This document shows, one piece after another, positions 53,381 to 61,478 of a DNA stretch of 64,000 bases. A program made the translations under genes and the position numbers. Position 1 is the stretch's first letter, and every line of letters starts with the position of its first letter. The notes under the pieces are model-generated. The model ran no database searches. It was given only the letters and a program-made list of their open reading frames with translations, and was not told the origin of the DNA. Source of the DNA: Frankia sp. RB7 (GTDB taxonomy: Bacteria; Pseudomonadota; Alphaproteobacteria; Rhizobiales; Xanthobacteraceae). The stretch spans positions 62,001-126,000 of the forward strand of contig JAUEPE010000005.1 of the NCBI GenBank assembly GCA_030403585.1, in the 5' to 3' direction.

Positions 53381-53779
53381 ATGAAGTGGTTCCGATCGAA
53401 TATCAGGCACGGCACCCGCCTCGCGTTGTTCGCGATGCTGGTGCAGTTCGCGCTGACCTTCGGTCACAGCCACTGGTTCGCGCAGGCCGCGCCGCTCACC
53501 CAGGCCCAACTGGCCGACAGCGCCAACAGCCTCGCGTCGATCGACCGCGCGACAGTTCAGAAGCAGTCTCCGACAAACCCCGACCGCGAACATCCGGGCG
53601 ACGACAATTGCGCGATCTGCGCACTTGTCGCGATGGCCAGCACTGTCACGTTCGCGACGCCGCCTTTGCTGTTGCTGCCGCGGGCCGTCGAACTGCTCTA
53701 CCGCACCACCGACGCCGAATTCCTCCATCTGGAATCGGCCGGCACCGCATTCCAGCCGCGCGGCCCTCCCGCCTCCTGA
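53381..53779 (+). CDS. DUF2946-like exported protein
   Basis: A 132-residue protein. A membrane or signal helix (LALFAMLVQFALTFGHSHWF) precedes a polar stretch and a CxxC motif in DDNCAICALVAMAS, then a second hydrophobic stretch (TPPLLLLPRAVELLY). The pattern fits the DUF2946 group. The ATG at 53381 is preferred over 53360 on the signal sequence. A TonB-dependent receptor follows 146 bases later, a common arrangement that suggests a shared metal-uptake role, perhaps copper. Confidence 0.75.
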   Translation: MKWFRSNIRHGTRLALFAMLVQFALTFGHSHWFAQAAPLTQAQLADSANSLASIDRATVQKQSPTNPDREHPGDDNCAICALVAMASTVTFATPPLLLLPRAVELLYRTTDAEFLHLESAGTAFQPRGPPAS

Positions 53780-53925
53780 TCCCATCGATTGAGCTGCCTT
53801 CGGCATCGGCCATGTGTTGCGCCGATCCGCGAGGCTATCGAAATTGATCCGTCGCGTGTCGACGGCGCGTGCCGCCTGCAAGAGCTCCGAATGAGCGCGG
53901 CGGTGCACGATTGGAAATCAGGACA

Positions 53926-56193
53926 ATGGTGTCTTCAAAAGCAATCTTGGCGGGCTCGAGCCTCGCCGCACTCACGCTGTTTTATCCCGGCGGCAGCGCC
54001 ATGGCGCAGACGACGGCTCCCGTCACGACGCTTCCCGGCGTCGAAGTCGACGCACCCAAGCAGACGCAGACGCCGCGCCGCCCCAAGGTTCGCGTCGCCG
54101 TCGCCAAGCGACGTGCGACAACGCAAGCCCGGCCACAGACCGAGGCGCCGGCCGCCGTCGAGGGCCAGAGCGACCGGCTCGACGCTGCGCGCCAAAGCGT
54201 GCTTCCGCCCGGCGGGGCCACGGCCCACACGCTCAATCGCCAGGCCATCGAGGCGCTGCCGCAGGGCACCAATGCTTCGCTGGACAAGGTGCTGCTGCAA
54301 TTCCCCGGCGTCACGCAGGATTCGGCGGCGAGCGGCGACCTGCATATCCGCAACGAGCACGCCAACCTGCAATATCGCATCAACGGCGTGATGCTTCCCG
54401 ACGGCGTCGGCGCGTTCGGGCAGATCCTCGACACCGGCATCGTCGGCAGCCTGAGCCTGCTTACCGGCGCGCTGCCGGCGCAGTACGGCCAGCGCACCGC
54501 CGGCGTGCTCGACATCCAGACCAAGGCCGACGCCTTCAACAATTCCGGCGTGGTCGGCGTCTATGGCGGCAGCAACGGCACCATCTCGACCAATGTGGAA
54601 TATGGCGGGACCGTCGGACAGACGCAGTATTTCCTGTCCGGCCGCTTCCTCCAGAACAATCTCGGCATCGAGAACCCGACCCCGTCGGTCAATGCGATCC
54701 ACGACCGCACCAACCAGGAGAAGGGATTTCTCTATCTCTCGACGATGATCGATCCGAACAGCCGTCTCACCTTCATGAGCGGCGTGTCGAACGCGACGTT
54801 CCAGATCCCGAACAATCCCGGGCAGACGCCTGCTAATACGGCGTTCGGCGTCTCGAATTTCGACTCGTCCCAGCTCAACGAGCACCAGAACGAGTTCAAC
54901 CAGTTCAACGTCGTCTCCTACCAGACGTCGAACGGCGAGTTCGACACGCAAACCTCCTATTTCAACCGCTACAGCCAGTTGCACTTCTATCCTGATACGG
55001 TCGGCGATCTCGTCTTCAACGGCGCCTCCTCGGACGTCTACCGCCAGAGCGTGGTCAACGGCATCCAGCAGGACACCGCCTGGCGCATCGGCTATGCGCA
55101 CACGCTGCGCTTCGGCCTGTCGGTGAGCGCGGAGCGAACGCTGGTCAACAACGGCACAACGGTGCTGCCGCTGGCCGATCCCGCGGACCCGACCGCGGGT
55201 ACGATCGACGCGCCGTTCTCGGTGTTCGATTCCAGCGCCAAGACCGGCTGGCTGATCGGCACCTACGTTCAGGACGAATGGAAGATCACCAACAATCTGA
55301 CCCTGAACGCCGGCCTGCGCTTCGACCAGATGTATCAATATGTCGATGCGAACCAGCTCAGCCCGCGCGCCAGCCTGACCTGGAAACCGTTCGACGGCAC
55401 CATTTTCCACGTCGGCTACGCGCGCACATTCACCCCGCCCTCACAGGTGATCGCAGCACCCGTCAATCTCGCGCTGGTGACCCCGCCCGGCGCGCCCGCC
55501 AACACGCAGACGCCGGAGGTCGGGCAGAACAGCCCGGTGTTGCCGGAGCGCGCGCACGTGTTCGACGTGGGCGTGACGCAGAAGATCTATCCGATCCCAG
55601 GTCTCGAGGTCGGCGCCGACGCCTATTACAAGAAGGCGCGCGACCTGCTCGACGACGGACAGTTCGGCGCGGCCTATGTGCTGAGCGGCTTCAACTACGA
55701 TCGCGCCGAGAATGTCGGCGTCGAACTGAAATCGACCTATCGCAACGGCAATTTCAGCGCTTACGCCAATCTCGCCTGGGCCAAGCAGATCGCGTCCAGC
55801 GTGGTCTCGAACCAGTACCTATTCGCTGCGGACGAGCTCGCCTATATCGCGGGCCACTACGTCTACACCGACCACGCGCAGATGCTGTCGGGATCGGCCG
55901 GTGCCTCCTATCTCTGGGAGGGCACGCGCTTCAGCGTGTCGATGATCTACGGCAGCGGCCTGCGCTCGGGCTTTGCCAACACCGATCACCTGCCGGGCTA
56001 CACGCAAGTCAATTTCGGCCTGTCGCACGATTTCAACATCGTGGCGCCCAACAAGCCGACGACGGTGCGCTTCGACGTGGTCAATGCGTTCGACACGATC
56101 TACCAGATCCGCGACGGCTCCGGCATCGGCGTGTTCGCCCCGCAATACGGACCGCGGCGCGGCTTCTATGTCGGCATGTCGCAACGGTTCTAG
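53926..56193 (+). CDS. TonB-dependent outer membrane receptor
   Basis: A 755-residue receptor. A signal peptide ends near GGSAMA, followed by an Arg/Pro-rich, positively charged linker (about residues 25-75). The plug domain follows (about 85-200, LHIRNEHANLQYRINGVMLP, then GVLDIQTKAD). A 22-strand beta-barrel ends in GFYVGMSQRF with the terminal aromatic needed for BAM assembly. The start at 53926 has AGGA four bases upstream. The ligand is unknown; the substrate class may be linked to the preceding DUF2946-like protein. No Fur or RirA site is visible upstream. Confidence 0.93.
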   Translation: MVSSKAILAGSSLAALTLFYPGGSAMAQTTAPVTTLPGVEVDAPKQTQTPRRPKVRVAVAKRRATTQARPQTEAPAAVEGQSDRLDAARQSVLPPGGATAHTLNRQAIEALPQGTNASLDKVLLQFPGVTQDSAASGDLHIRNEHANLQYRINGVMLPDGVGAFGQILDTGIVGSLSLLTGALPAQYGQRTAGVLDIQTKADAFNNSGVVGVYGGSNGTISTNVEYGGTVGQTQYFLSGRFLQNNLGIENPTPSVNAIHDRTNQEKGFLYLSTMIDPNSRLTFMSGVSNATFQIPNNPGQTPANTAFGVSNFDSSQLNEHQNEFNQFNVVSYQTSNGEFDTQTSYFNRYSQLHFYPDTVGDLVFNGASSDVYRQSVVNGIQQDTAWRIGYAHTLRFGLSVSAERTLVNNGTTVLPLADPADPTAGTIDAPFSVFDSSAKTGWLIGTYVQDEWKITNNLTLNAGLRFDQMYQYVDANQLSPRASLTWKPFDGTIFHVGYARTFTPPSQVIAAPVNLALVTPPGAPANTQTPEVGQNSPVLPERAHVFDVGVTQKIYPIPGLEVGADAYYKKARDLLDDGQFGAAYVLSGFNYDRAENVGVELKSTYRNGNFSAYANLAWAKQIASSVVSNQYLFAADELAYIAGHYVYTDHAQMLSGSAGASYLWEGTRFSVSMIYGSGLRSGFANTDHLPGYTQVNFGLSHDFNIVAPNKPTTVRFDVVNAFDTIYQIRDGSGIGVFAPQYGPRRGFYVGMSQRF

Positions 56194-56204
56194 TCGGGCG
56201 GAGT

Positions 56205-56300
56205 AGCCCGGATGGAGCGCGAGCGAAATCCGGGACAGCCTCGCAGCAGATACAGCGGCCCCGGATTGCGCTTCGCTCCATCTGCGAGCTGACGCGGGCG
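56205..56300. repeat. Palindromic intergenic repeat (TAGCCCGGATGGAGC family)
   Basis: GTAGCCCGGATGGAGCGCG with GCGAAATCCGGGA is mirrored by CCCCGGATTGCGCTTCGCT and CCATCTGCGAGC. The element fills the gap between the convergent receptor and GNAT genes and would form a long hairpin in either transcript. Confidence 0.75.
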
Positions 56301-56306
56301 AAATGA

Positions 56307-56822
56307 TTATCCCCGCGCCTTGCTCCAGTCGGGAGCGACCGTGCCGGAGACGCCTTCGAAGGCGCCGTCGACGAGCTCGAACACCAGAACGCGGGCGGCA
56401 TCGACCGGGCCCGGCATCGTCACACGTCCCTTCGGGACGAGCTTGAAGCCGACGCGGCTGTAATAGGGCTCGTCGCCGACCAGCAGCACGATGGCGTGGC
56501 CTTTGTCCCTGGCGTCCTTCAGCGCCCGCTCCATCAGCATGCGGCCGATGCCGCGGCTGCGAAACGGCGGCTCGACGGTGAGCGGCCCGAGCAACAGCGC
56601 CGGCGTCTCGCCGATCATGACCGGCAATTGCCTGACGGAGCCGACCAGCAGCGTGCCGATGCGGGCGGTGAAGGAGACGTCGAGCAGATGGTCGACGTGC
56701 TCGCGGATGCGGTAGGCGCTGAGCACGTAACGGCCGGGGCCGAAGGTGCGCTCGTGCAGCCGCTCGATCGCCTGGGCATCGCCCGGGGCTTCGGGGCTAA
56801 TGGTGATTGAGAGATCGTTCAT
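56307..56822 (-). CDS. GNAT family N-acetyltransferase (YhbS-like)
   Basis: A 171-residue acetyltransferase. The acetyl-CoA loop is EPPFRSRGIGRMLMERA (R-x-x-G-x-G), and PYYSRVGFKLVPKG is the YhbS-like end segment. The target is unknown. It stands alone between the receptor and the glycosyltransferase. Confidence 0.9.
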   Translation of the reverse strand: MNDLSITISPEAPGDAQAIERLHERTFGPGRYVLSAYRIREHVDHLLDVSFTARIGTLLVGSVRQLPVMIGETPALLLGPLTVEPPFRSRGIGRMLMERALKDARDKGHAIVLLVGDEPYYSRVGFKLVPKGRVTMPGPVDAARVLVFELVDGAFEGVSGTVAPDWSKARG

Positions 56823-56879
56823 GTTGCTTCGCGGAATAGCATCTACGTATCTGGAGGTCTACGGGCGTTGCGCCCGACG

Positions 56880-57815
56880 TCACTCCCTTTTCGGCGCTGG
56901 CTGGGACAAATAGGCCAGCATCTTCATCTCCCGCCGTCCGCGCGTCACGGTATCGAGCACGAGGCCCGACGAGACCGACAATATCGCCACGATCGTCAAT
57001 CCCATCGACAGCACGGCAGTCGGCAGCCGCGGCACCAGGCCGGTTTCGATGAACGTGACGACGATCGGGATCGCCAGTATGATCGCGGCCAGCGCCAGCA
57101 AAATCCCGATCACGGTGAAGAAGCGCAGCGGCCGCTCGGAGCGGTACAGCTTCAGCATGGTGCCGAGAATGCGAAAGCCGTCGCGCCAGGTGTTGAGCTT
57201 CGAGAACGAGCCTTCAGGCCGCGCGTAATAGGGCGTTTCGACCTCGGCGACCGGCAGCGACAGCTCCAGCGCGTAGACCGCGAGCTCGGTCTCGATCTCG
57301 AAGCCATCAGACAGCACGGGGAAGGATTTGACGAAGCGCCGCGAGAACACGCGGTAGCCGGACAGGATGTCCTTGAAGGCGTGGCCGAAAGTCGAGGACA
57401 GGAAGCCCGTCAGCATGCGGTTGCCGGTGCGGTGGCCGAGACGGTAGGCGGCCTGCGACTGGTCGATGCGAAAGCCCACCACCATGTCGAGATGTTCGTC
57501 GAGCAGCTTGTCGATCATGCGCGGGGCGCTCGGCGCATCGTAGGTGGCGTCGCCGTCGACCAGCAGGTAGATGTCGGCCTCGACATCGGCGAACATGCGG
57601 CGCACGACGTGGCCCTTGCCCTGCCGCCGCTCGCTGCGCACGATCGCGCCGGCCTCGCGCGCGACGGCAGCGGTGCGGTCGCGCGAATTGTTGTCGTAGA
57701 CATAGATCTCCGCCGCGGGCAGCGCCTTGCGGAAGTCGGCGACGACGGTCGCAACCGCCGCCTCTTCGTTGTAGCAGGGCACCAGCACGGCGATGCGGAG
57801 TTGAGCGGATGTCAT
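56880..57815 (-). CDS. Family 2 glycosyltransferase, membrane-anchored
   Basis: A 311-residue enzyme. The catalytic GT-A domain starts VLVPCYNEEAAVATVV, with the nucleotide-sugar Asp in YVYDNNSRDRT and the metal motif LLVDGDATYD. Two C-terminal membrane helices follow (FFTVIGILLALAAIILAIPIVVTF and AVLSMGLTIVAILSVSSGLVL). The pattern fits polyprenyl-phosphate glycosyltransferases or relatives. Its start overlaps the stop of the upstream membrane protein by ATGA, so both likely work on one surface glycan. Confidence 0.92.
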   Translation of the reverse strand: MTSAQLRIAVLVPCYNEEAAVATVVADFRKALPAAEIYVYDNNSRDRTAAVAREAGAIVRSERRQGKGHVVRRMFADVEADIYLLVDGDATYDAPSAPRMIDKLLDEHLDMVVGFRIDQSQAAYRLGHRTGNRMLTGFLSSTFGHAFKDILSGYRVFSRRFVKSFPVLSDGFEIETELAVYALELSLPVAEVETPYYARPEGSFSKLNTWRDGFRILGTMLKLYRSERPLRFFTVIGILLALAAIILAIPIVVTFIETGLVPRLPTAVLSMGLTIVAILSVSSGLVLDTVTRGRREMKMLAYLSQPAPKRE

Positions 57816-58963
57816 CGCGGCAGCGCTCCCAGACTGGCCGGCTCGCGCCGGACCGGTGCGGCCTCACGCGCTTCAGCCGGCCGCAACAGCCGGGCAAACG
57901 ACAGCGTCCACAGCGACAGCATCGCAATCGGCACGACGTAATACGGTGTGAAGATCGGATGGCTCAGGAAGAAGCCGAGATTGACGACGAGGTTGCCGGC
58001 GACGACGAAGGCCGCCTGCCGCACATGCCCCTCGCGCGACCACAACAGCGAGAGCGTCGCGCCGATCGCGAGCACGATCAGCACGATCTGCATGTCGCGC
58101 AGATACTGACCAAGCACGGTGAAGTCCAAACCCGGCGCAACCAGATCGGCGCTGCCGTAAGTCGTCGCGAGCGCACTGCCGGCGTTGATGGCCTGGGCGG
58201 CGAGCGTCGGCGCAATGCCGACGAGCACGCCCGCACCGAAGGCGAAGCCCTTCACGAATGTTGCAAGCGAGCGCGTCCACAGGAAGGGAATGCCGAGGAA
58301 CAGGAAATAGCCGGCCGCGAGCAAGGCATTCGGCAGCCGGAAATTGACGGATGCGCCGAGCAGGAGACCGATCAGCGCGATCAGAAAGACGCTGCGCTTG
58401 TCCCTGGCCAGCCACAGCGCCGTCAGAAAACCCGTGAGCGCGCACAGCGCCATGGTCGGCGCAACCGAATAGCTCGCCTTCGCCGGATTGATCATGAGGT
58501 AGACGGCAAGCGCGCCGAACACGCCGGCGCCCAGGATCGACGGCAGCGTCCGCGCCATGGCAATGCCCGCCAGCGCGAGGCCGCATACGATCAGGCTCGC
58601 GGCAATGTAGAGCGGCACGACCTGATGGCCTTGCGGAAACAGCGCCAGCAGAAAACCGGTGCCCGGTGGATATTGCAACACGATTTTGCCGCCCGGCATC
58701 GGATTGTGGCAGGGCCAGCGGATCGGATCCTTCCATTCGGCGAAGGCGATTTCCTTCAGCTTGCCTTCGAAATAACGATCGTCGTCCCTGACCGCGTTGG
58801 TGTCGAGCCCACCAACGCCGAAGCGCTGGAACAGATGCGCCTGCCGGAGATAGCAGATGTCGTCATAGACCCCGCGCGCCTCGCTCCAGCGCGACATTGT
58901 CGCAATGTTGCTGGCGAGGATCGCGAGGCAGATCAGGCCGAAGGCGAGTTTTGCGGCTTTCAT
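57812..58963 (-). CDS. Multi-pass membrane protein, GT39-like
   Basis: A 383-residue integral membrane protein with about ten helices. Early in the sequence an extracytoplasmic loop contains Asp and Glu residues (ARGVYDDICYL, NAVRDDDRYFE, then YPPGTGFLLALFP), reminiscent of GT-C glycosyltransferases that use lipid-linked donors. The start at 58963 (MKAAKLAFG) is chosen on the membrane helix. It is coupled to the family 2 glycosyltransferase, which would supply the lipid-linked sugar. Assignment to GT39 is a structural guess. Confidence 0.75.
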   Translation of the reverse strand: MKAAKLAFGLICLAILASNIATMSRWSEARGVYDDICYLRQAHLFQRFGVGGLDTNAVRDDDRYFEGKLKEIAFAEWKDPIRWPCHNPMPGGKIVLQYPPGTGFLLALFPQGHQVVPLYIAASLIVCGLALAGIAMARTLPSILGAGVFGALAVYLMINPAKASYSVAPTMALCALTGFLTALWLARDKRSVFLIALIGLLLGASVNFRLPNALLAAGYFLFLGIPFLWTRSLATFVKGFAFGAGVLVGIAPTLAAQAINAGSALATTYGSADLVAPGLDFTVLGQYLRDMQIVLIVLAIGATLSLLWSREGHVRQAAFVVAGNLVVNLGFFLSHPIFTPYYVVPIAMLSLWTLSFARLLRPAEAREAAPVRREPASLGALPR

Positions 58964-59010
58964 CAGGTTTCCGTGGCGCCCATTCGGACTGGTACTAGCA
59001 TAGCCCGCCC

Positions 59011-59502
59011 TCAGCGCCACGTCGCAATCAGGGGCTTGCCGTGAAGCACTTCCGCGATCCGCAGCCGCGTGCCGGGGGTCGTATCCTCCGGCAGTGCCGC
59101 GGTGTCGAAGAAGCCGCATTCGATGATCTCGCGGTTAGGCGCTGGCAGCCGATCCTGCCGGAAATGCCTGACCACATAGACCGCGACATGGTCGCGGCGG
59201 GAGACGTGGCTGTTGAGGAAGATGCCGTGCAGCACAGCCTCCCCGGTGAGATCGATATCGCCCTCCTCCTTGAGCTCACGGCGCATCGCCTGTTCCATGG
59301 TCTCACCATGGTCGACGCCGCCGCCCGGCAGATACCAGCCCGAGACGTAGCTGTGCTTGACCAGAAACACCTTGTTGTCGGCATCGAGCACCACGGCGCG
59401 GACGCCGAGTGTCATGCCACGGACCAGCAGGAAATAAGTGTGGAAGACATGCCGCAGCAGCGGCTCGAACCTTCGCCGAATCCTGTTCAGACGCTCTCCC
59501 AT
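59011..59502 (-). CDS. NUDIX hydrolase
   Basis: A 163-residue NUDIX protein. The box is GGGVDHGETMEQAMRRELKE, continuing to EEG, so the catalytic glutamates are present. A basic N-terminal segment (MGERLNRIRRRFEPLL) precedes the domain. The start at 59502 avoids overlap with the divergent phosphoesterase; the spacing to AGAGG is short. The substrate is unknown. Confidence 0.9.
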   Translation of the reverse strand: MGERLNRIRRRFEPLLRHVFHTYFLLVRGMTLGVRAVVLDADNKVFLVKHSYVSGWYLPGGGVDHGETMEQAMRRELKEEGDIDLTGEAVLHGIFLNSHVSRRDHVAVYVVRHFRQDRLPAPNREIIECGFFDTAALPEDTTPGTRLRIAEVLHGKPLIATWR

Positions 59503-59594
59503 CAGCCTCTCGCGACGCGTCCTTTCAGGCTTCCCTTGCGTGACGAGCGCGACCTTGCCATTACAGCGTACGAATTGCGAGGCAATCGCGCGCC

Positions 59595-60488
59595 ATGAAA
59601 TCTTTCTCGGCACCTTTCACGCTCGCCCATCTGTCCGACCCGCATCTGCCGCCGCTGCCGAAGCCGCGGCTGATCGAGCTCGCCGGCAAGCGCGCGCTCG
59701 GCTACGTCAACTGGACGCGCAACCGTCACAAATACCAGCGCCGCGACGTGCTCGACGCGCTGGTCGCCGATATCCAGGCACAGGCGCCCGACCACATCGC
59801 GGTGACAGGCGATCTCGTTAATCTGGCGATGGAGGCGGAGTTCGCGCCGGCGCGCGCCTGGCTCGACGGCGTCGGCTCGCCCGACCGCGTCACCACGATT
59901 CCCGGCAATCACGACGCCTATGTCCGCGCCACGCGCCATCGCTTCGGCGAGACATTCGCACCCTATCTCGCCGGCGATGACGGCCGCGTCGGATTTCCCG
60001 GCGTGCGTCGGCGCGGACCGGTCGCGCTGATCAGCCTCTCCAGCGCCGTGCCGACGCCGCCCTTGATGGCGACGGGCACGCTCGGGCGCGATCAGCTCAA
60101 CGCGCTCGAACAGGTGCTCGCGCGGCTCGCGGCCGAGGACGTCTTCCGCGTGCTGCTGGTGCATCATCCGCTGAAGTCCGACGCGCGCCAGAAGCGGTTG
60201 ACGGATTCCGCCGCGCTGCTTGCACTGCTCAAGCGGCATGGTGTCGAGCTGGTCCTGCACGGGCACGATCACATCCATTCGACGATGTGGTTCGACGGCC
60301 CCAACGGCAACATCCCCGCGATCGGCGTGCCGTCGGCCTCGGCGCTTGCGCACGGGCGCTATCCGGCGGCGGCCTACAATCTGTTCGCGATCGATAAGGA
60401 CAATACCGGCTGGCGCTGCGAGCAGATCGTGCGGAGCATCGATGATGGCCTCCATGTGCGGGAGATGAAGCGGGTACGGTTGATCTAG
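59595..60488 (+). CDS. Calcineurin-like metallophosphoesterase
   Basis: A 297-residue metal-dependent phosphoesterase. All five motifs are present: LSDPHL, TGDLVN, IPGNHDAY, LLVHHPL, and LHGHDHIHS. Relatives include cyclic nucleotide and UDP-sugar hydrolases; the substrate here is unknown. It is divergent from the NUDIX gene across 92 bases. Confidence 0.93.
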   Translation: MKSFSAPFTLAHLSDPHLPPLPKPRLIELAGKRALGYVNWTRNRHKYQRRDVLDALVADIQAQAPDHIAVTGDLVNLAMEAEFAPARAWLDGVGSPDRVTTIPGNHDAYVRATRHRFGETFAPYLAGDDGRVGFPGVRRRGPVALISLSSAVPTPPLMATGTLGRDQLNALEQVLARLAAEDVFRVLLVHHPLKSDARQKRLTDSAALLALLKRHGVELVLHGHDHIHSTMWFDGPNGNIPAIGVPSASALAHGRYPAAAYNLFAIDKDNTGWRCEQIVRSIDDGLHVREMKRVRLI

Positions 60489-60503
60489 TTCACCGTCATT
60501 GCG

Positions 60504-61058
60504 TCACCAGCTCCGCAACGCGGCGAGCACGGCGACGCCGAACAGCGCGGCGGCACCGAGGATGAAGCCGAACACGAACGGCCAGACGCGCGAGCGGCGC
60601 GGCGGCGCGGCGACCTCCGGCTTCGGCTCCGGCAGCACCACCATCGCGCGCTCGCGCTCGATCATGCGGCGGGCGACGTAGTCGGTCACGGCTTCCACGA
60701 TCACCGCGGTGTCGTGCGATTCGGCCAGCACGATGCGGCCAAAGCGGGTGTCCTGGACGAAGCGGTACATCCGCTTGTCGCGCCCCATCATGATGTGGGC
60801 GACGACGTCGATCCAGAGCCTCGGCGTATCCCCCTGGCTGATGCCGCGGTCGAACAGATCGATCTGCTCGGGCACCTGGGCAAACAGCGGGTCGAGCGCG
60901 TCGTTGAGGATCTCGAGCCGCGCCACCTCGGCGTCCCTTAGATCGACGACGACGCCGGTCCGGTCCGCGGCCTCGATCCGCGCGCGCAACAGCGCGTCGC
61001 GCAGCCGTACCGGGCGCGGCTGGCTGGGGTGGGTCCCGCTGGTCTCGGGCTCTGACAT
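60504..61058 (-). CDS. Conserved protein with C-terminal membrane helix, function unknown
   Basis: A 184-residue protein. About 140 soluble residues (RIEAADRTGVVVDLRDAEVAR, DRGISQGDTPRLWIDVVAH) precede a proline/charged linker and one C-terminal helix (VWPFVFGFILGAAALFGVAVLAAL), so it is probably tail-anchored. The start at 61058 has GAGG seven bases upstream. I do not recognise the family. It is convergent with the phosphoesterase. Confidence 0.75.
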   Translation of the reverse strand: MSEPETSGTHPSQPRPVRLRDALLRARIEAADRTGVVVDLRDAEVARLEILNDALDPLFAQVPEQIDLFDRGISQGDTPRLWIDVVAHIMMGRDKRMYRFVQDTRFGRIVLAESHDTAVIVEAVTDYVARRMIERERAMVVLPEPKPEVAAPPRRSRVWPFVFGFILGAAALFGVAVLAALRSW

Positions 61059-61182
61059 TGTCGGCCTCGTCCTCGACTTTCCGCCGTTAACCCTATCAGT
61101 AACCTTAGCGCCCGCAAAGGGTCCATAATTCCAGATACTTACGGCGCACACTGGCCGTTGATGTGTCCCAGAAACAGACGAT

Positions 61183-61206
61183 CCCACCCGGCTTGCGCCG
61201 GATGGG
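61183..61206 (-). terminator. Probable terminator of the aceA-DUF4170 transcript
   Basis: CCCACCCGGC (61183-61192) and GCCGGATGGG (61197-61206) form a 10-base stem with one mismatch and a TTGC loop, 44 bases past the DUF4170 stop. On the minus strand it is followed by ATCGTCTGTTTC, so the T-tract is interrupted and efficiency is uncertain. Confidence 0.6.
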
Positions 61207-61249
61207 ACCCTCCGTCCTTGGACGTCTTCTTGGATTTGTCAGGCAGCCG

Positions 61250-61456
61250 TCAGGCCGAAACCCGCGACGGCTCTTCCACGATCGAGAAACGGACACCGGC
61301 CTTGTGGCGGTTCTCTTCCGAAACCGAGCGCCAGGCGTCTTCGGCTTCCTTGCGGGTCTTGAACGGACCCTGCACCTGGGCCGAGCCTTCGACGAGCTTG
61401 TGGAAGTTCATCGAGCCGAACTCGCCGCCGATCACCCAGAAATTGCTGCTGGTCAT
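61250..61456 (-). CDS. DUF4170 family small protein
   Basis: A 68-residue protein starting MTSSNFWVIGGEFGSMNF and containing GPFKTRKEAEDAWRSVSE and HKAGVRFSIVEE, the DUF4170 pattern. Function unknown. It lies 22 bases after isocitrate lyase on the same strand, so it is probably co-transcribed with aceA. Confidence 0.88.
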   Translation of the reverse strand: MTSSNFWVIGGEFGSMNFHKLVEGSAQVQGPFKTRKEAEDAWRSVSEENRHKAGVRFSIVEEPSRVSA

Positions 61457-61478
61457 TGTCAGTCTCCTGTTACCCGGT

